Source: Marthasterias glacialis (taxonomy: Eukaryota > Echinodermata > Asteroidea > Forcipulatida > Asteriidae). From it: a stretch of DNA of 64,000 nt. How positions within the stretch are numbered: the stretch's first letter is position 1; each line of letters begins with the position of its first letter. Below the pieces are notes generated by a model that ran no database searches, had not been told where the DNA came from, and was given only the letters and a program-made list of their open reading frames with translations. Shown one piece after another: positions 30,740 through 42,174 of the stretch. The stretch lies in contig OU452228.1 in the NCBI GenBank assembly GCA_911728455.2, positions 3,472,001 to 3,536,000 of the forward strand. The letters are read 5' to 3'. The position numbers and the translations under genes were made by a program.

Positions 30740-33240
30740 AGAAAAATCCAGTTGAATCCCATTGAACAAGATCCAACGGGATCCCATTGAACTGGATCCC
30801 ATTGGAAATTGGGACAATGGAATCCTGTTGGGTCCAACTGAAAGTGAGCCAACTGGATCCCGTTAAACAGGACCCAACGGGATCCGATTCTATGGGACCT
30901 AACGGGATCCTATCTCCCAAAATTCCATTGAGACTATCCACTTCAATGGGATCCTGCTGAATGGGATCCCGTTGGGTCCTGCTGAATGGGATCCCGTTGG
31001 GTCCTGCTGAATGGGATCCCGTTGGGTCCTGCTGAATGGAATCCCGTTGGATCCCGCAGAATGGGATCCCATTGGACCCCACTGAATGGGATCCTGTTGG
31101 GTACCTGCTGAATGGGATCCTATTGGGACCAGCTGAATGGGATCCCGTTGGATCCTGCGGAATGGGATCCCATTGGGACCAGCTGAATGGGATCCCGTTG
31201 CCTCTTACTGGGACCTAACGGGATCCTATCTCCCAAAATTCCATTGAGACTATCCACTTCAATGGGATCCTGCTGAATGGGATCCCGTTGGGTCCTGCTG
31301 AATGGGATCCCGTTGGGTCCTGCTGAATGGGATCCCGTTGGGTCCTGCTGAATGGGATCCCGTTGGGTCCTGCTGAATGGGATCCCGTTGGGTCCTGCTG
31401 AATGGGATCCCGTTGGGTCCTGCTGAATGGAATCCCGTTGGACCCCACTAACTGGGATCCCATTGTACCCTGCAGAATGGGATCCCATTGGATTCCACTG
31501 AATGGGATTCCATTGAACCCCGCTGAATGGGATCCCATTGGACCCCGCTGAATGGGATCCCATTGGACCCCACTGAATGGGATCCCATTGCGTCTCACTG
31601 AATGGGATCCCATTGCGTCTCACTGAATGGGATCCCATTGGACCCCACTGAATGGAATCCCATTGCGTCTCACTGAATGGGATCCCATTGGACCCCGCTG
31701 AATGGGATCCCATTGGACCCCACTGAATGGGATCCCATTGGACCCCGCTGAATGGGATCCCATTGGACCCCACTGAATGGGATCCCATTGGACCCCACTG
31801 AATGGGATCCCATTGGACCTCACTGAATGGGATCCCATTGGACCCCGCTGAATGGGATCCCATTGCGTCTCACTGAATGGGATCCCATTGGACCCCACTG
31901 AATGGGATCCCATTGCCTCTCACTGAATGGGATCCCATTGGACCCCGCTGAATGGGATTCCATTGAACCCCACTGAATGGGATCCCATTGGACCCCGCTG
32001 AATGGGATCCCATTGGACCCCACTGAATGGGATCCCATTGGACCCCGCTGAATGGGATCCCATTGGACCCCACTGAATGGGATCCCATTGGATCCCGCTG
32101 AATGGGATCCCATTGGACCTCACTGAATGGGATCCCATTGGACCCCACTGAATGGGATCCCATTGCGTCTCACTGAATGGGATCCCATTGGACCCCGCTG
32201 AATGGGATCCCATTGGACCTCACTGAATGGGATCCCATTGGACCCCGCTGAATGGGATCCCATTGCGTCTCACTGAATGGGATCCCATTGGACCCCGCTG
32301 AATGGGATCCCATTGCGTCTCACTGAATGGGATCCCATTGGACCCCGCTGAATGGGATCCCATTGGACCTCACTGAATGGGATCCCATTGGACCCCACTG
32401 AATGGGATCCCATTGCGTCTCACTGAATGGGATCCCATTGGACCCCACTGAATGGGATCCCATTGCGTCTCACTGAATGGGATCCCATTGGACCCCGCTG
32501 AATGGGATCCCATTGCGTCTCACTGAATGGGATCCCATTGGACCCCGCTGAATGGGATCCCATTGGACCTCACTGAATGGGATCCCATTGGACCCCACTG
32601 AATGGGATCCCATTGCGTCTCACTGAATGGGATCCCATTGGACCCCGCTGAATGGGATCCCATTGCGTCTCACTGAATGGGATCCCATTGGACCCCGCTG
32701 AATGGGATCCCATTGGACCCCGCTGAATGGGATCCCATTGGACCCCACTGAATGGGATCCCATTGGACCCGGCTGAATGGGATCCCATTGGACCCCGCTG
32801 AATGGGATCCCATTGGACCCCGCTGAATGGGATCCCATTGGACCTCGCTGAATGGGATCCCATTGGACCCCACTGAATGGGATCCCATTGGATTCCACTG
32901 AATGGGATTCCATTGAACCCCACTGAATGGGATCCCATTGGACCCCGCTGATTGGATCCCACTGAATGGGATCCCATTGCGTCTCACTGAATGGGATCCC
33001 ATTGGACCCCGCTGAATGGGATCCCATTGGACCCCACTGAATGAGATCCCATTGGACCCCGCTGAATGGGATCCCATTGCGTCTCACTGAATGGGATCCC
33101 ATTGGACCACGCTGAATGGGATTGCGTATCGTCTCACTGAATTGGATCCCGTTTGATCCTGCTAAATGGGATCCCATTAGATCATGTGGGTTCCGCTGAA
33201 GGGGATCCTGTTGGGTCCCGCTAAATAGAATCCTGTTGGG
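30740..33240. repeat. 25-bp satellite with AATGGGATCCCATT palindrome, about 100 copies
   Basis: The unit AATGGGATCCCATTGGACCC plus CACTG or CGCTG repeats head to tail. Each unit holds a 14-bp perfect palindrome with a GGATCC centre. Variant tails (GACCCCGCTG, GACCCCACTG, CGTCTCACTG, GACCTCACTG, and GTTGGGTCCTGCTG at the low-coordinate end) recur in ordered blocks, implying higher-order repeats. Edges are diverged. The long minus-strand frames here come from the period and are not genes. Confidence 0.97.
30894..31300. repeat. 316-bp offset duplication within the satellite
   Basis: GGGACCTAACGGGATCCTAT, the non-satellite block CCCAAAATTCCATTGAGACT, and the following GTTGGGTCCTGCTG units occur at 30894 and again at 31210, so a segment including unique sequence was copied. 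Confidence 0.85.
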
Positions 33241-34236
33241 TCTAACACAATGGTTTCCACTTAGTTGAAAATGATTCCATGGAAACCTAGATGAGTCTAA
33301 TATTAATTTTAAATATGTAGTTAGAGGCAAACAAAAAATGCTAAATTGAGGCAAAGCGTTACGTACATGTATTCTGATTGTAATTGCAAAATATTGTAGG
33401 AAATGTAAAATACAGCACACAGTTGTAGAAAATACATATATTAAAATATAAATTGAAGAGAACCAGCTGGAAAATTATATAGCAAGTTGAAAGGCAGATT
33501 GAAAGCTAGCGTTTATCACAATGTTTCAAAAACGACTTTAAATCTAACATTTTCCTGAGAAACCTCTTGTATGGAGAATACTGCAGCGTTAAAAAACTGA
33601 TGACAACTTTGAATAGAAGTAGTGCCTTTAGTTGAGTAAAAAACACACACTAAAAATTGAAATGGCAAGAACCAGACAAAGAGTTGTTTAAACTGATGTA
33701 TATGAAATTTAGTACGTAGAAGGCAAATATAAAGTATTCATTCAGAATACAATCAACTTTCTTTATGGTTTATATAATATATTGTTAACTTGTGAATACA
33801 CATGACATTGAAGGTAATTGATATTACGATAGTCAATAAAGTCATTGGATATTGTAAGAATAAAAAAACGAATAAGAATAAACATTCGTTTCAGTCATTC
33901 TATTTCATTGATAGACATTTAAGACTACACATTGACCATTCTTAAGTTGAATGTTTACTACCTATGTACACTTGTCATGATGAACTGACACACACGCAAT
34001 GTTATATATTGGATGGTGTTAGTTCGCACAATGAAAAATGCCTGGTTGCATAAAAAGCACCGTATATATGAAGTTCAAAGCATCAAGTCCTCACTGTAAA
34101 AAAACTAATTGAAAATACCCTGGAATTTTGTAGGAAAGCTTGACTGACTGGCATTATACTAGTGGAGATCTACCATGCACATGTAGATCACAAACTTATT
34201 TGAGGTAGTTTCATGTAGTCGTTTACCAAGACGATT
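33241..34236. other. Non-coding, no recognised feature
   Basis: AT-rich, short frames only, no structure seen beyond the satellite edge. Confidence 0.35.
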
Positions 34237-34346
34237 ACAATTAAACATTTAAAAACTTAACAATGGCAAGTATTCTTGAGTAATTATGCGAAAAAGTACA
34301 AGACATGAATTTTTGGGGCATTTTTTTTTTGTATTATAAAGGTGAT

Positions 34347-34630
34347 ACAGTTGGAATCAAGTCTTGAGTAAAAAGACTAAGGTCCAAGCACATTTATTTT
34401 CACGAAGGAACAGCAGTTTGACTAAGTTTGAAAAAACAGGTGTGCTGTAGTACCAAACTTCTTGCAAAAATAGGCAAAAAACTTTAATTTGATAGAGCCC
34501 AACTCCTTTTGCTTAATTTTGTGTACTTACAGTACTTCCGTCTCAACAAACACCCTATCTGCTGTTCCTTAGTGAATGTAAATGTGTTGGGACATCACAG
34601 TCTTCTTGCTCACGACTTGATTCTAACTGT
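34347..34630. mobile_element. Foldback MITE with about 70-bp inverted repeats, copy 1
   Basis: Starts ACAGTTGGAATCAAGTCTTG and ends CACGACTTGATTCTAACTGT. The arms continue through AAGGAACAGCAG/CTGCTGTTCCTT. Non-coding and 284 bp long. Confidence 0.85.
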
Positions 34631-34734
34631 ACAATTAAACATTTGAAAAGTTAAACAATGGCAAGTATTCTTAAGAAATTATGTGAAAAAGTACAAGACA
34701 TGAACTTTTTAGGCTGTGTGTATATAAAGGTGAT

Positions 34735-35019
34735 ACAGTTGGAATCAAGTCTTGTGTAACAAGACTAAGGTCCCAGCACATTTTTTTTCAATAAGGAACA
34801 GCAGTTTGACTGTGTTTGGAAAAACAAGCTTGCTGTAAATACCAAACTTCTCGCAAAATTAGGCAAAAACCTTGAATTTGATCGAGCCCGACTCCTTTTG
34901 CTTAATTTTGTGTACTTACAGTACTTCCGTCTCAACAAACACCCTATCTGCTGTTCCTTAGTGAAAGTAAATGTGTTGGGACATCACAGTCTTCTTGCTC
35001 ACGACTTGATTCTAACTGT
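34735..35019. mobile_element. Foldback MITE with about 70-bp inverted repeats, copy 2
   Basis: Same ends and arms as copy 1, 285 bp. It lies in the second tandem unit, so it was duplicated with its flanks rather than inserted independently. Confidence 0.85.
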
Positions 35020-35165
35020 ACAATTAAACATTTGAAAAGTTAAACAATGGCAAGTATTCTTGAGTAATTTTGCGAAAAAGTACAAGACGTGAACTAATTT
35101 GGCCGTTTCATTATTTGCATTGGCCTCGGAAAGAACTTGAAAAGGACTTGACTACAACACTGGTT

Positions 35166-35513
35166 AAATGGTGTCTACAACATTGGTAATTGTCAAAGAC
35201 TAAAATCCACACTTGATGTGACCAACATATACGTGAAATAACAAACCTGTGAAAGTTTAAGCTAAATATTGGTCTTCAGAGTCATGAGAAAACAGTGAAA
35301 AACCCCATTATGTGTTTTAACCTTTTTCCAAGGTAAGATTTTATCCTGCAGGATGAAGACAGTTTTTTTTACTCACTTCCTGAAAGCTATGACATTTCAA
35401 GCAAAACTATTTCAATGGAAAATTTCCACCATGACCATTTTTATACCATGTAAGTTATGTGCAAATCTGTGAACATTTATTTTTCAACCTTACCAATGTT
35501 GTGCACACCCTTT
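35166..35513. mobile_element. MITE with AAATGGTGTCTACAACATTGGTAA ends
   Basis: The left end ATGGTGTCTACAACATTGG and the right end CCAATGTTGTGCACACCCTTT are imperfect inverted repeats. The segment TTGTCAAAGAC...AACAAACCTGTGAAA resembles the inner part of the repeat family seen at 47589, so the two may be halves of one family. Confidence 0.6.
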
Positions 35514-35640
35514 AATCTTCCTGTGTGGACATAACCGCTCCGGATTTTTGGTGATCTATCTCAAAAACGCTACAACCTTTTCAAATACAATTTTCACCGG
35601 TTAGTTTTGATGTAGGCCTTATATTTCTACACTTACATAG

Positions 35641-35838
35641 GATTCAAGATATCAACAGATTGATTATAAAACAAACAGTACATTTGTACATGTAGACCCA
35701 TCTCATCCCTACATTTAGATAGGATTCAAACAATCCAAAGGTTCCAAAAACCAAAGGTATCCATATATGTTCCCTTTAAAAGAACGGGTCTACTCATTTA
35801 CTGTTTGTTTCCTAATCAATCTATTAATGTCTTGAATT
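35641..35838. repeat. Inverted duplication overlapping the last exon of BEN gene 1
   Basis: 35641-35700 (ATTCAAG...AGATTGATTATAAAACAAACAGTA...GTAGACCC) is about 80% identical by eye to the reverse complement of 35786-35838. The latter includes the final 16 codons and stop of BEN gene 1. Confidence 0.65.
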
Positions 35839-38493
35839 TTCTCAGTGATATACTTCTTGAACTTTATCGATTCCAAAGCCCTCTCTTCTGTGGCAACATG
35901 TAATCGTGCCAGTCGGTCCATAAAACACTCTAAATAAAAAAAATAAAAAACATTTGTTAGGTTCTTATCACCTTATTTATGTCTTCTTCAAAAATTGTTG
36001 AAACAAAAACATTTCGACTAAAAGCGGGTTCATACTTTGAGCAATCAATGTGACCCATTTGCGAAGTAGGATTCGGTGTGCAAATGAACGTGTTAATTAA
36101 TGTTTTATTCCATGGTTATTCCCCATCAATAATATTTTTGGCAACGGCTACAAATCATTCAAAACTCAGTCTTTTTGTAGCCTTGATCAAGGCGTTGTAG
36201 TTTTTTTATAATTTGTATTGTATTGTTTTAATTTTTATTTTATTTGCGCCACGCTACCCGCCCGAGCTACCAGCTAGCTACGTCCGTGCATGTGTCTGTG
36301 TGCAGTATCAGTCATGTCAGTGTGTGCGTGCTCGATCGTGTGAGTGTACTCACAGAATCAACGCCTTGATGGTTTTGTAAATGCCCAAATTTAGGGCAGA
36401 GCTCATTATGCTAATGTTGACTAAAAACCCGTTCTCATTGGTTGTTGGTTGGCCTAGCAACTCTCGCTGCGATGTCAGTCACAACGTTTTGCAAACACTG
36501 CACACGTGCTCCTTAGGTCATAGTATTTATGTACAGCGTAAACTAAACACACATGTGGTAGCCTGTTGGAAGGAAAACGCAATGGCGGGCCAGGGAGAAA
36601 TCCCTACCACAGTAAAAAGGGCAGTTGCTGGAAATCAATGGTGTATAATTTGCAACAGTACATCACAGCACAACTACAAGAGCTTCCAACAAGATAAAAC
36701 AACTTACAGGCAGTTAATCAGCAGGCTTGATTCTGTTTTGAGCATCAACTTATCAATGACTGACCCTTGCATGTCACATCAAGTGTGTGACAAGTGTTTG
36801 AGAAGGGTACAAAAAGTAGAAGATGGCCGCGTGGTTGAACAACAACTAAAAGATCAATTCAATCAAACTTATGACAACGCCTAACGTTACACTTAGTACA
36901 GCGGCTGGTGGTGCACCAACCAATTTAAGTTGAAAAGAAAATTGAGAAAATACGACTATGACGATGACTCGGGGTGAACAAATTTTACAAAGTTTCACTT
37001 TCAGTAAATAGTAACACAGAAGTTTAAAGAAGCATACCAGTTTACCATTTACATAATTTGGAACAATAATGTTTAGATGGTTCTTGTATTAAACAATGAA
37101 ATATAGCCGATTTATCAAACCCAGTTGGTAAATTAACGAAAACATCATGCCCTTGAAGAAAACATTGAAGAATGGTCTTCTGTTCTGAATGGAAATCGTC
37201 AATTTGGAGTTTGTCTGCGGCATAATTCAGACAACCAATTAATTCTCGGTCCGACCATGGTCCGACACTGTCGAAGCTGCCATGATGTTCACGATGTAAA
37301 CAGCGTATAACCATGGTATAACACAGTGTGTGCATATGTGTACATCGTACATGTACATGTTTAACACAGTCGTCATGGATTGCATGCTAGCTAGCATAGC
37401 AGCAGTAATTATGCAGCCTTGTAGTTCAGGTCAATAGGTCATTCTCAATCGCGCATGTGAAGGGCCAATGTTTAGAATGAAACGCCCACATCCTGCATAA
37501 GCGCTTTTCTTGGATTTCCAAGAAAATATAAAGAAACACATAAGCTTTCAGTTACAAACCGTTCGAGGCTGTTGTTTTACTCACGCGTACGAGGTTGAAA
37601 GAACAACCGTACTCACGACTTCGCTATACTGTTCTCGCTGTACAATGTATGTACAAGTACATGTACATGTAATAAACATGTAAATATACACTGTCTATGC
37701 ACTGCAGTTGTTGCCGAATCGTGCCGCACCGGGCCGGGGTACACTACGCCAACAGACTTGAATCAAGGCTATACTTTTTGTTGTTCTTCTTTCCATCTTC
37801 TCATTCAGAAGATCGGGTAATTCATCTTTAGGTTTGTCTGTCTGAAACTGCAGTAATTGTTTATGAATTTGTGTTCAACTCTAAACCAGTGAAATTGGAT
37901 ACACATACCTTTCATAGCCTTGACCTTCTGGGGACTTAAGGGAGCCCTGGCTTCGCGTGTTGATTTGTATCGGGGACACACTTTTCCCTCAACCGACCTG
38001 TCTTTCAAAATGCCAGTCCCCCAAACTGCCACAGCCAGACCTTTGACAAAGAGTGAATGCTTTTTCTGGCATTGCAGTGCATCCCACTGGATAGATGTCA
38101 AGCTGATCCCAGCACCAATTGAAATCTGTGAGTAAAAACCACAATTTATGTACACATATGCACTATACATTTACATGTATACAACTGGCAGTCTCCTTCA
38201 CTCTTAGAAAATTTGACATCAAAATCGTGGTGCATTAAATTACCTGCTCAGGTATATGTACTATGTTTTGTATTCTGTAATTTAATGTTAAGTTTGAATT
38301 AGCGAAGACTTTAGTAAGGGTAGACTTTCCCTTTAAATTTTCTTTTAAACATGCACTTAAAACAACAAAAAACTTCTTACCATTCCATCCTCTTCAACAT
38401 AATCGGAGGCTTGTGAGATACTAGCTTCACTATCTTCATGAGAAACAACCAGCTCCTCGGATCGTTGTTTTGCTGGTTGCTTTTTAGACACGA
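35790..38493 (-). CDS. BEN-domain protein gene 1, three 3' exons
   Basis: Exons 38381-38493, 37909-38125 and 35790-35929 join in frame through GT-AG introns (acceptors TATTGTTTCAG, TTTACTCACAG, TTTTTATTTAG). The order is an acidic linker (SEELVVSHEDSEASISQ), a BEN domain (SIQWDALQCQKKHSLFVKGL, AVAVWGTGILKDRSV, PLSPQKVKAMK), and a C-terminal helix ending NRLIRKQTVNE with a stop at 35790-35792. BEN domains bind DNA and mediate chromatin contacts, usually in repression. The 5' exons are not found; a CCATGG satellite starts 40 bp upstream. The 2-kb last intron holds a helicase fragment and a small plus-strand ORF. Confidence 0.8.
36582..36884 (+). CDS. Small paired-CxxC (ZAD-like) zinc-finger protein
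   Basis: From ATG at 36582 (context CGCAATGGCGGG) a 100-residue frame carries NQWCIICNSTSQHNYKSF and, 45 residues later, HQVCDKCLRRVQKVED, that is two C-x2-C pairs as in N-terminal ZAD-like modules. The frame is open 67 codons upstream, but that part lacks family character. It may be the first exon of a longer protein, since such modules precede helicase-like or transposase domains in invertebrate repeats. It lies on the opposite strand inside an intron of BEN gene 1. Confidence 0.45.
   Translation: MAGQGEIPTTVKRAVAGNQWCIICNSTSQHNYKSFQQDKTTYRQLISRLDSVLSINLSMTDPCMSHQVCDKCLRRVQKVEDGRVVEQQLKDQFNQTYDNA
37042..37335 (-). pseudogene. RecQ-like helicase fragment
   Basis: The frame contains YAADKLQIDDFHSEQKTILQ and GHDVFVNLPTGFDKSAIFHC, the N-terminal Q-motif/Walker A region of RecQ-type DNA helicases, where the usual form is LPTGYGKS. 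Here Asp replaces the second Gly of Walker A, which should impair ATP binding. An ATGGCAGCTTCG start nearby is out of frame, and no DEAH or helicase C-terminal part is present. A possible donor (TTAT|GTAAAT) ends it. Most likely a decayed exon of a repeat-borne helicase. Confidence 0.5.
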
Positions 38494-38534
38494 CTGAAAC
38501 AATATTTCCAAAACGGGGTACATCCCTTATAAAA

Positions 38535-39125
38535 AAGTACCATGGTTACCATGGTAAATTATACCATGGTAATACCATGGTACAAAATTGATGGTATTTT
38601 GGACACTACCATGGTATTACCATGGTACAAAGTACTGTACCATGATACTACCATGGTACAAATTAGGTATATTTTTCCATGGTTATACCACGGTTCTTTT
38701 TTTACCATGGTTACCATGGTACATTTTACCATGGTTGTACAATGGTACATTTGTACCAAGGTTACCATGGTTTCCTTTTTCTTATGGTTTTACCATGGTA
38801 CATTTTACCATGGTTGTACCATGGTACATTTTACCATGGTTGTACCATGGTACATTTTTCTTATGGTTTTACCATGGTACATTTTACCATGGTTTTACCA
38901 TGGTACATTTTTCTTATGGTTTTACCATGGTACATTTTACCATGGTTATACCATGGTACATTTTACCATGGTTGTACCATGGTACATTTTACTATGGTTA
39001 CCATGGTTTCCTTTTTCTTATGGTGTTACCATGGTACATTTTACCATGGTTGTACCACAGTTGTACCATGGTATAATGTACCGTGGTTTTACCATGGTTA
39101 AATGTGCCATGGCTTTACCATGGTC
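38535..39125. repeat. CCATGG palindromic satellite
   Basis: Units such as TACCATGGTACATTTTACCA and TACCATGGTTGTACCATGG repeat for about 590 bp, with TTTTTCTTATGG spacers. CCATGG and TACCATGGTA are palindromes. Long frames on both strands arise from the repeat. Confidence 0.95.
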
Positions 39126-39865
39126 CTGTCAATGTCATACATATTGTACTGTATTTACATCTGATGTATAGGGCATGGTTTGAGGCTCCCCCCAAAAAAA
39201 AATATATAAATAAATAAATAAAAATAATGATAATAATAATTAAATAAAACAATTTAAAAAGGACGTTTTTTTTATGTAGGCATTTGGTATGACTACCAAC
39301 TTTGGTGCATTTCATCTATGTTATTTTATTTATTGTGTTTACATTTTTTCACAAAAAAAGAAAGGGGGAAAGAAATACCCCCCCGCCAATAAAAATAAAT
39401 AAATAAAAACATCTTTTTCAGACAGCCTACACAAAGAAAAGCTGTGTTTTCCCCCCCTTTTTTTACGACCGTATTATAATGTACATGCAGCTCTTTGTAC
39501 GTGATCAAACCATACCATGCACATAACAGCAGTGTAAATACAAATGTTTCGTCACCATGCACCTCCTTTAGCAACACACTGAAAATAAATGAACAGCAAA
39601 ACTTGTTAAGATTACAGTGTAAAACAACACATTTATTTACATCGAACATTCAAGTATATTGAAGTAAATTATACACAATAATGTATAAATTTTGATGTAG
39701 CAGGCGCGCGCGTGAACAAACCAGCATCTCCATATTTGGTGTTGTTTACAGCCAGAGACTTGGTACAATGTGGCCCTTGAACATGAGTACAACAAAGTGG
39801 CACTTACAAATTTACAAATTTTGATCGTTTTAGCCACTTTTTTTCATGAAAAGGTATTTATTAAT
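39126..39865. other. Non-coding, no recognised feature
   Basis: A-rich low-complexity sequence (39195-39260) and C/T runs near 39380 and 39450. A minus-strand stretch after CATTTATTTTCAG at about 39583 is open but unrecognised. 5' exons of BEN gene 1 should lie here or beyond but could not be identified. Confidence 0.35.
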
Positions 39866-40030
39866 GGGAATAACAGTGCGCGGAGCCGGTCTTCACTGCG
39901 TGGTAATGACCTTGGTTGGTGGCTGGCCGCTGTTAATGGACCTCGCCTTCGGCTCTGTCCATTAACAGCGGAAGCCACCAACCCGGTCATTACGACGCAG
40001 TGAAGACCGGCTCCGCGCACTGTTATTCCC
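39866..40030. mobile_element. 165-bp near-perfect hairpin MITE
   Basis: Starts GGGAATAACAGTGCGCGGAG and ends CTCCGCGCACTGTTATTCCC. The arms continue inward through CCGGTCTTCACTGCGT and CCATTAACAGCGG to a small loop at CTCGCCTTCGGCTC. TAAT flanks both sides, a likely target duplication. Confidence 0.9.
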
Positions 40031-40884
40031 TAATTATTATTACATGAGGGCAATTCCACCAAAATTGTTTACATTTTATCATTGTGGTCTGTATGAGTCG
40101 AGCATCATAGAGTGGCTTTTTTCTGCTAAATGTATCTCACATGAGAAAGGAGGTGTGTGTGTGTGTGGGGGGGGGGGGTATTGGAGGAACAGTCAAGAGA
40201 GTATGTGGGCAGTAACAGCCAGAGATGGATGGAGTTTGATGAAACTTCACTTGCAACAGCAGCTAAGGACAGCTGTACTAAAAGTTAACGTAGTCTTCTA
40301 TACAATCAAGACAGTAGCTAGTTTTGTCACTAGAACTTGGCAAGGTCTTGATTTGAAGGGTGTTAATTCGTCCACTCAAAAGTACCCGGACGCCATGAAA
40401 TATATGTCCTCTCTCATACAGAGCAATTAAGTGTATCACTTCTGACAATTTTGCCAGTGATGACCAATCATCTATGAGGTTAGTGTAACAACCTCATAGT
40501 TCTAGGAGTAGTGAAAGCTAAACTGGCCAAGAATGGATAATAGAGGAAAACTTCACATGGCATTTCAAGAATGATGCAAGTTGAATGAAGAACATATAAT
40601 ATGAAGTTTAAATTTGCAAAGATTACACTGCAGACGCATACAAAATGTCTTGTCGCATTTGCCCAGGCTACTATACATTTGCCCAGTGGAAGCAACTTTT
40701 TTCTTTTTTTTGTAATGTGTCAATAAGAAGGAAAACAATTAAATAAAACACATTTGCATTATTTCTGTTAAGTACAGAAATTCAGTGTTTTTGTGACTTA
40801 CTAGATGGCATTTATCCTATACTCCTAGAACTATGAGGTTGTTATGTTACATTGGATTTAATACACCAACCTTATAATTATATA
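40031..40884. other. Non-coding, with CAACCTCATAGTTCTAGGAG motif pair
   Basis: No gene. AACCTCATAGTTCTAGGAGT at 40491 and its reverse complement at about 40828 face each other, and a degraded copy is at 42190-42212. A GT/G10 tract lies at 40152-40178. Confidence 0.5.
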
Positions 40885-40886
40885 GA

Positions 40887-42174
40887 TCATGTAGATGACA
40901 AGTGTACAATTTCCTACACGTTTTTTGCTGGCCCCCACATCTGCACACCTACCGTTCTTGTTTGCCGTCGGATCTCGCTGAAATTGGGCTCATGTGTGTT
41001 CCTTGACTCCCAGTGAGTGTGGAGCAGTTCCCCAAATTTCAATCCGCGAACTAATAGTTTCCAAAAAAGAGAAAATTCCAGCAACACTGCAGAAACCAAA
41101 ACAGCAGCGATGCTTTCAATTGTAGTCTGTGTCTATTTGTCTGTCAGTGCCGCTTATTAACATAACAAAACAAGCGCCATGCGTCTCCAAAAACACACAT
41201 TCTGCTGTTCATGCAACAGTCACAGTGCGATTTACATTCATGCAACGGTCGTAGGTAGCGCGTGACATGGTCCTGTTCTATCTGTCCTGGATCCACAGTG
41301 GGCGGCAACTCGTAATTTTGAACGTCGCACTTCCCTGACTACGGCCAATCAGCGTGACCAAAACCAAATACCATGGGTACGTACCCAAACGCTGCGCACT
41401 CGGCCTGGGTAGCGATACGAGCTCACGCACAAGGATGGAATGGCCGATCTGCACACATGGCTCATCAGGGTTACGTATTTGGTTGGGTCACGCTGATTCG
41501 CTCTATACACACAGGGAAGTGTGACGTTCAAAAGTACAAGTTGCCGCCCACTGTGGATCATGTGCATTTCGGTCAGTCTTTCGGTAAGTGAATTTACTGC
41601 TAAATATTTTCTTGATGTCGTTTTCAGTGCTCTAAATTAATTCTTCATACGATACAGATCAAAACCATGTTGTTTTAGAATGTGTCATGATTTTGGAAAA
41701 TGGGAAAAAAGTGACAAATCTGAGCACGAGTCTGACAAAAATTGGCCAAAATAGATAATGACTCGATCTCTCACTGCTTTTTAAAGAGGGAACTAGCAGC
41801 AAACAGTCGCAGGAAAATTCGTTCAAAATCAAACTCACCAAACAGTCGTAACAAAAACAATCGAACTGGTACTGCCACGCATTGACCGTGCACAGCATTG
41901 CTGCATGGTCCCTGCATGTCACGCGGCACACATCGTACTTGTTCAAAACATCGCTGCCGTTTTGATTTCTGCAGTGTTGCTGGAATTTTCTCTTTTTTAG
42001 AAACTATTAGTTCGCGGATTGAAATTTTGGGAACTGCCCCACACTCATTTGGAGTCCAAGGAACACATAGAGCCCAATTTTAGCGAAGTCTGACGGCAAA
42101 CAAGAACGGTAGGTCTACACATATAGGGGACAGCAAAAAAACGGGTAGGAAATTGTACACAATCATCTATGACT
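40887..42174. repeat. 1.3-kb nested inverted repeat (foldback element)
   Basis: The outer arms 40887-41110 and 41949-42174 are reverse complements with few differences (for example ACACTGCAGAAA/TTTCTGCAGTGT, CCGCGAACTAATAGTTTC/GAAACTATTAGTTCGCGG). The inner arms 41289-41372 and 41473-41562 pair through ATCCACAGTGGGCGGCAACT. No ORF of note inside. Structure suggests a foldback transposon or two nested palindromic elements. Confidence 0.85.

Larger units (their letters stand above)
34237..35095. repeat. Tandem duplication, about 390-bp unit, 2 copies plus partial third
   Basis: ACAATTAAACATTT followed by CAATGGCAAGTATTCTT begins at 34237, 34631 and 35020, intervals 394 and 389 bp, about 90% alike by eye. 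Each full unit contains a foldback element. Confidence 0.9.

Noticed and set aside
30740..33240. CRISPR-like array
   Set aside because: Repeats are contiguous without unique spacers, and the genome is eukaryotic.
30708..33420. Long minus-strand repeat proteins (NGIPFSG-type)
   Set aside because: The 25-bp satellite keeps several frames open by its composition; no unique sequence, splice site or conserved frame.
37042..37335. A working RecQ helicase
   Set aside because: Only the first motif region is present and Walker A carries Asp in place of Gly.
38542..39171. Histidine/Met-rich repeat proteins on both strands
   Set aside because: Caused by the CCATGG palindromic array.
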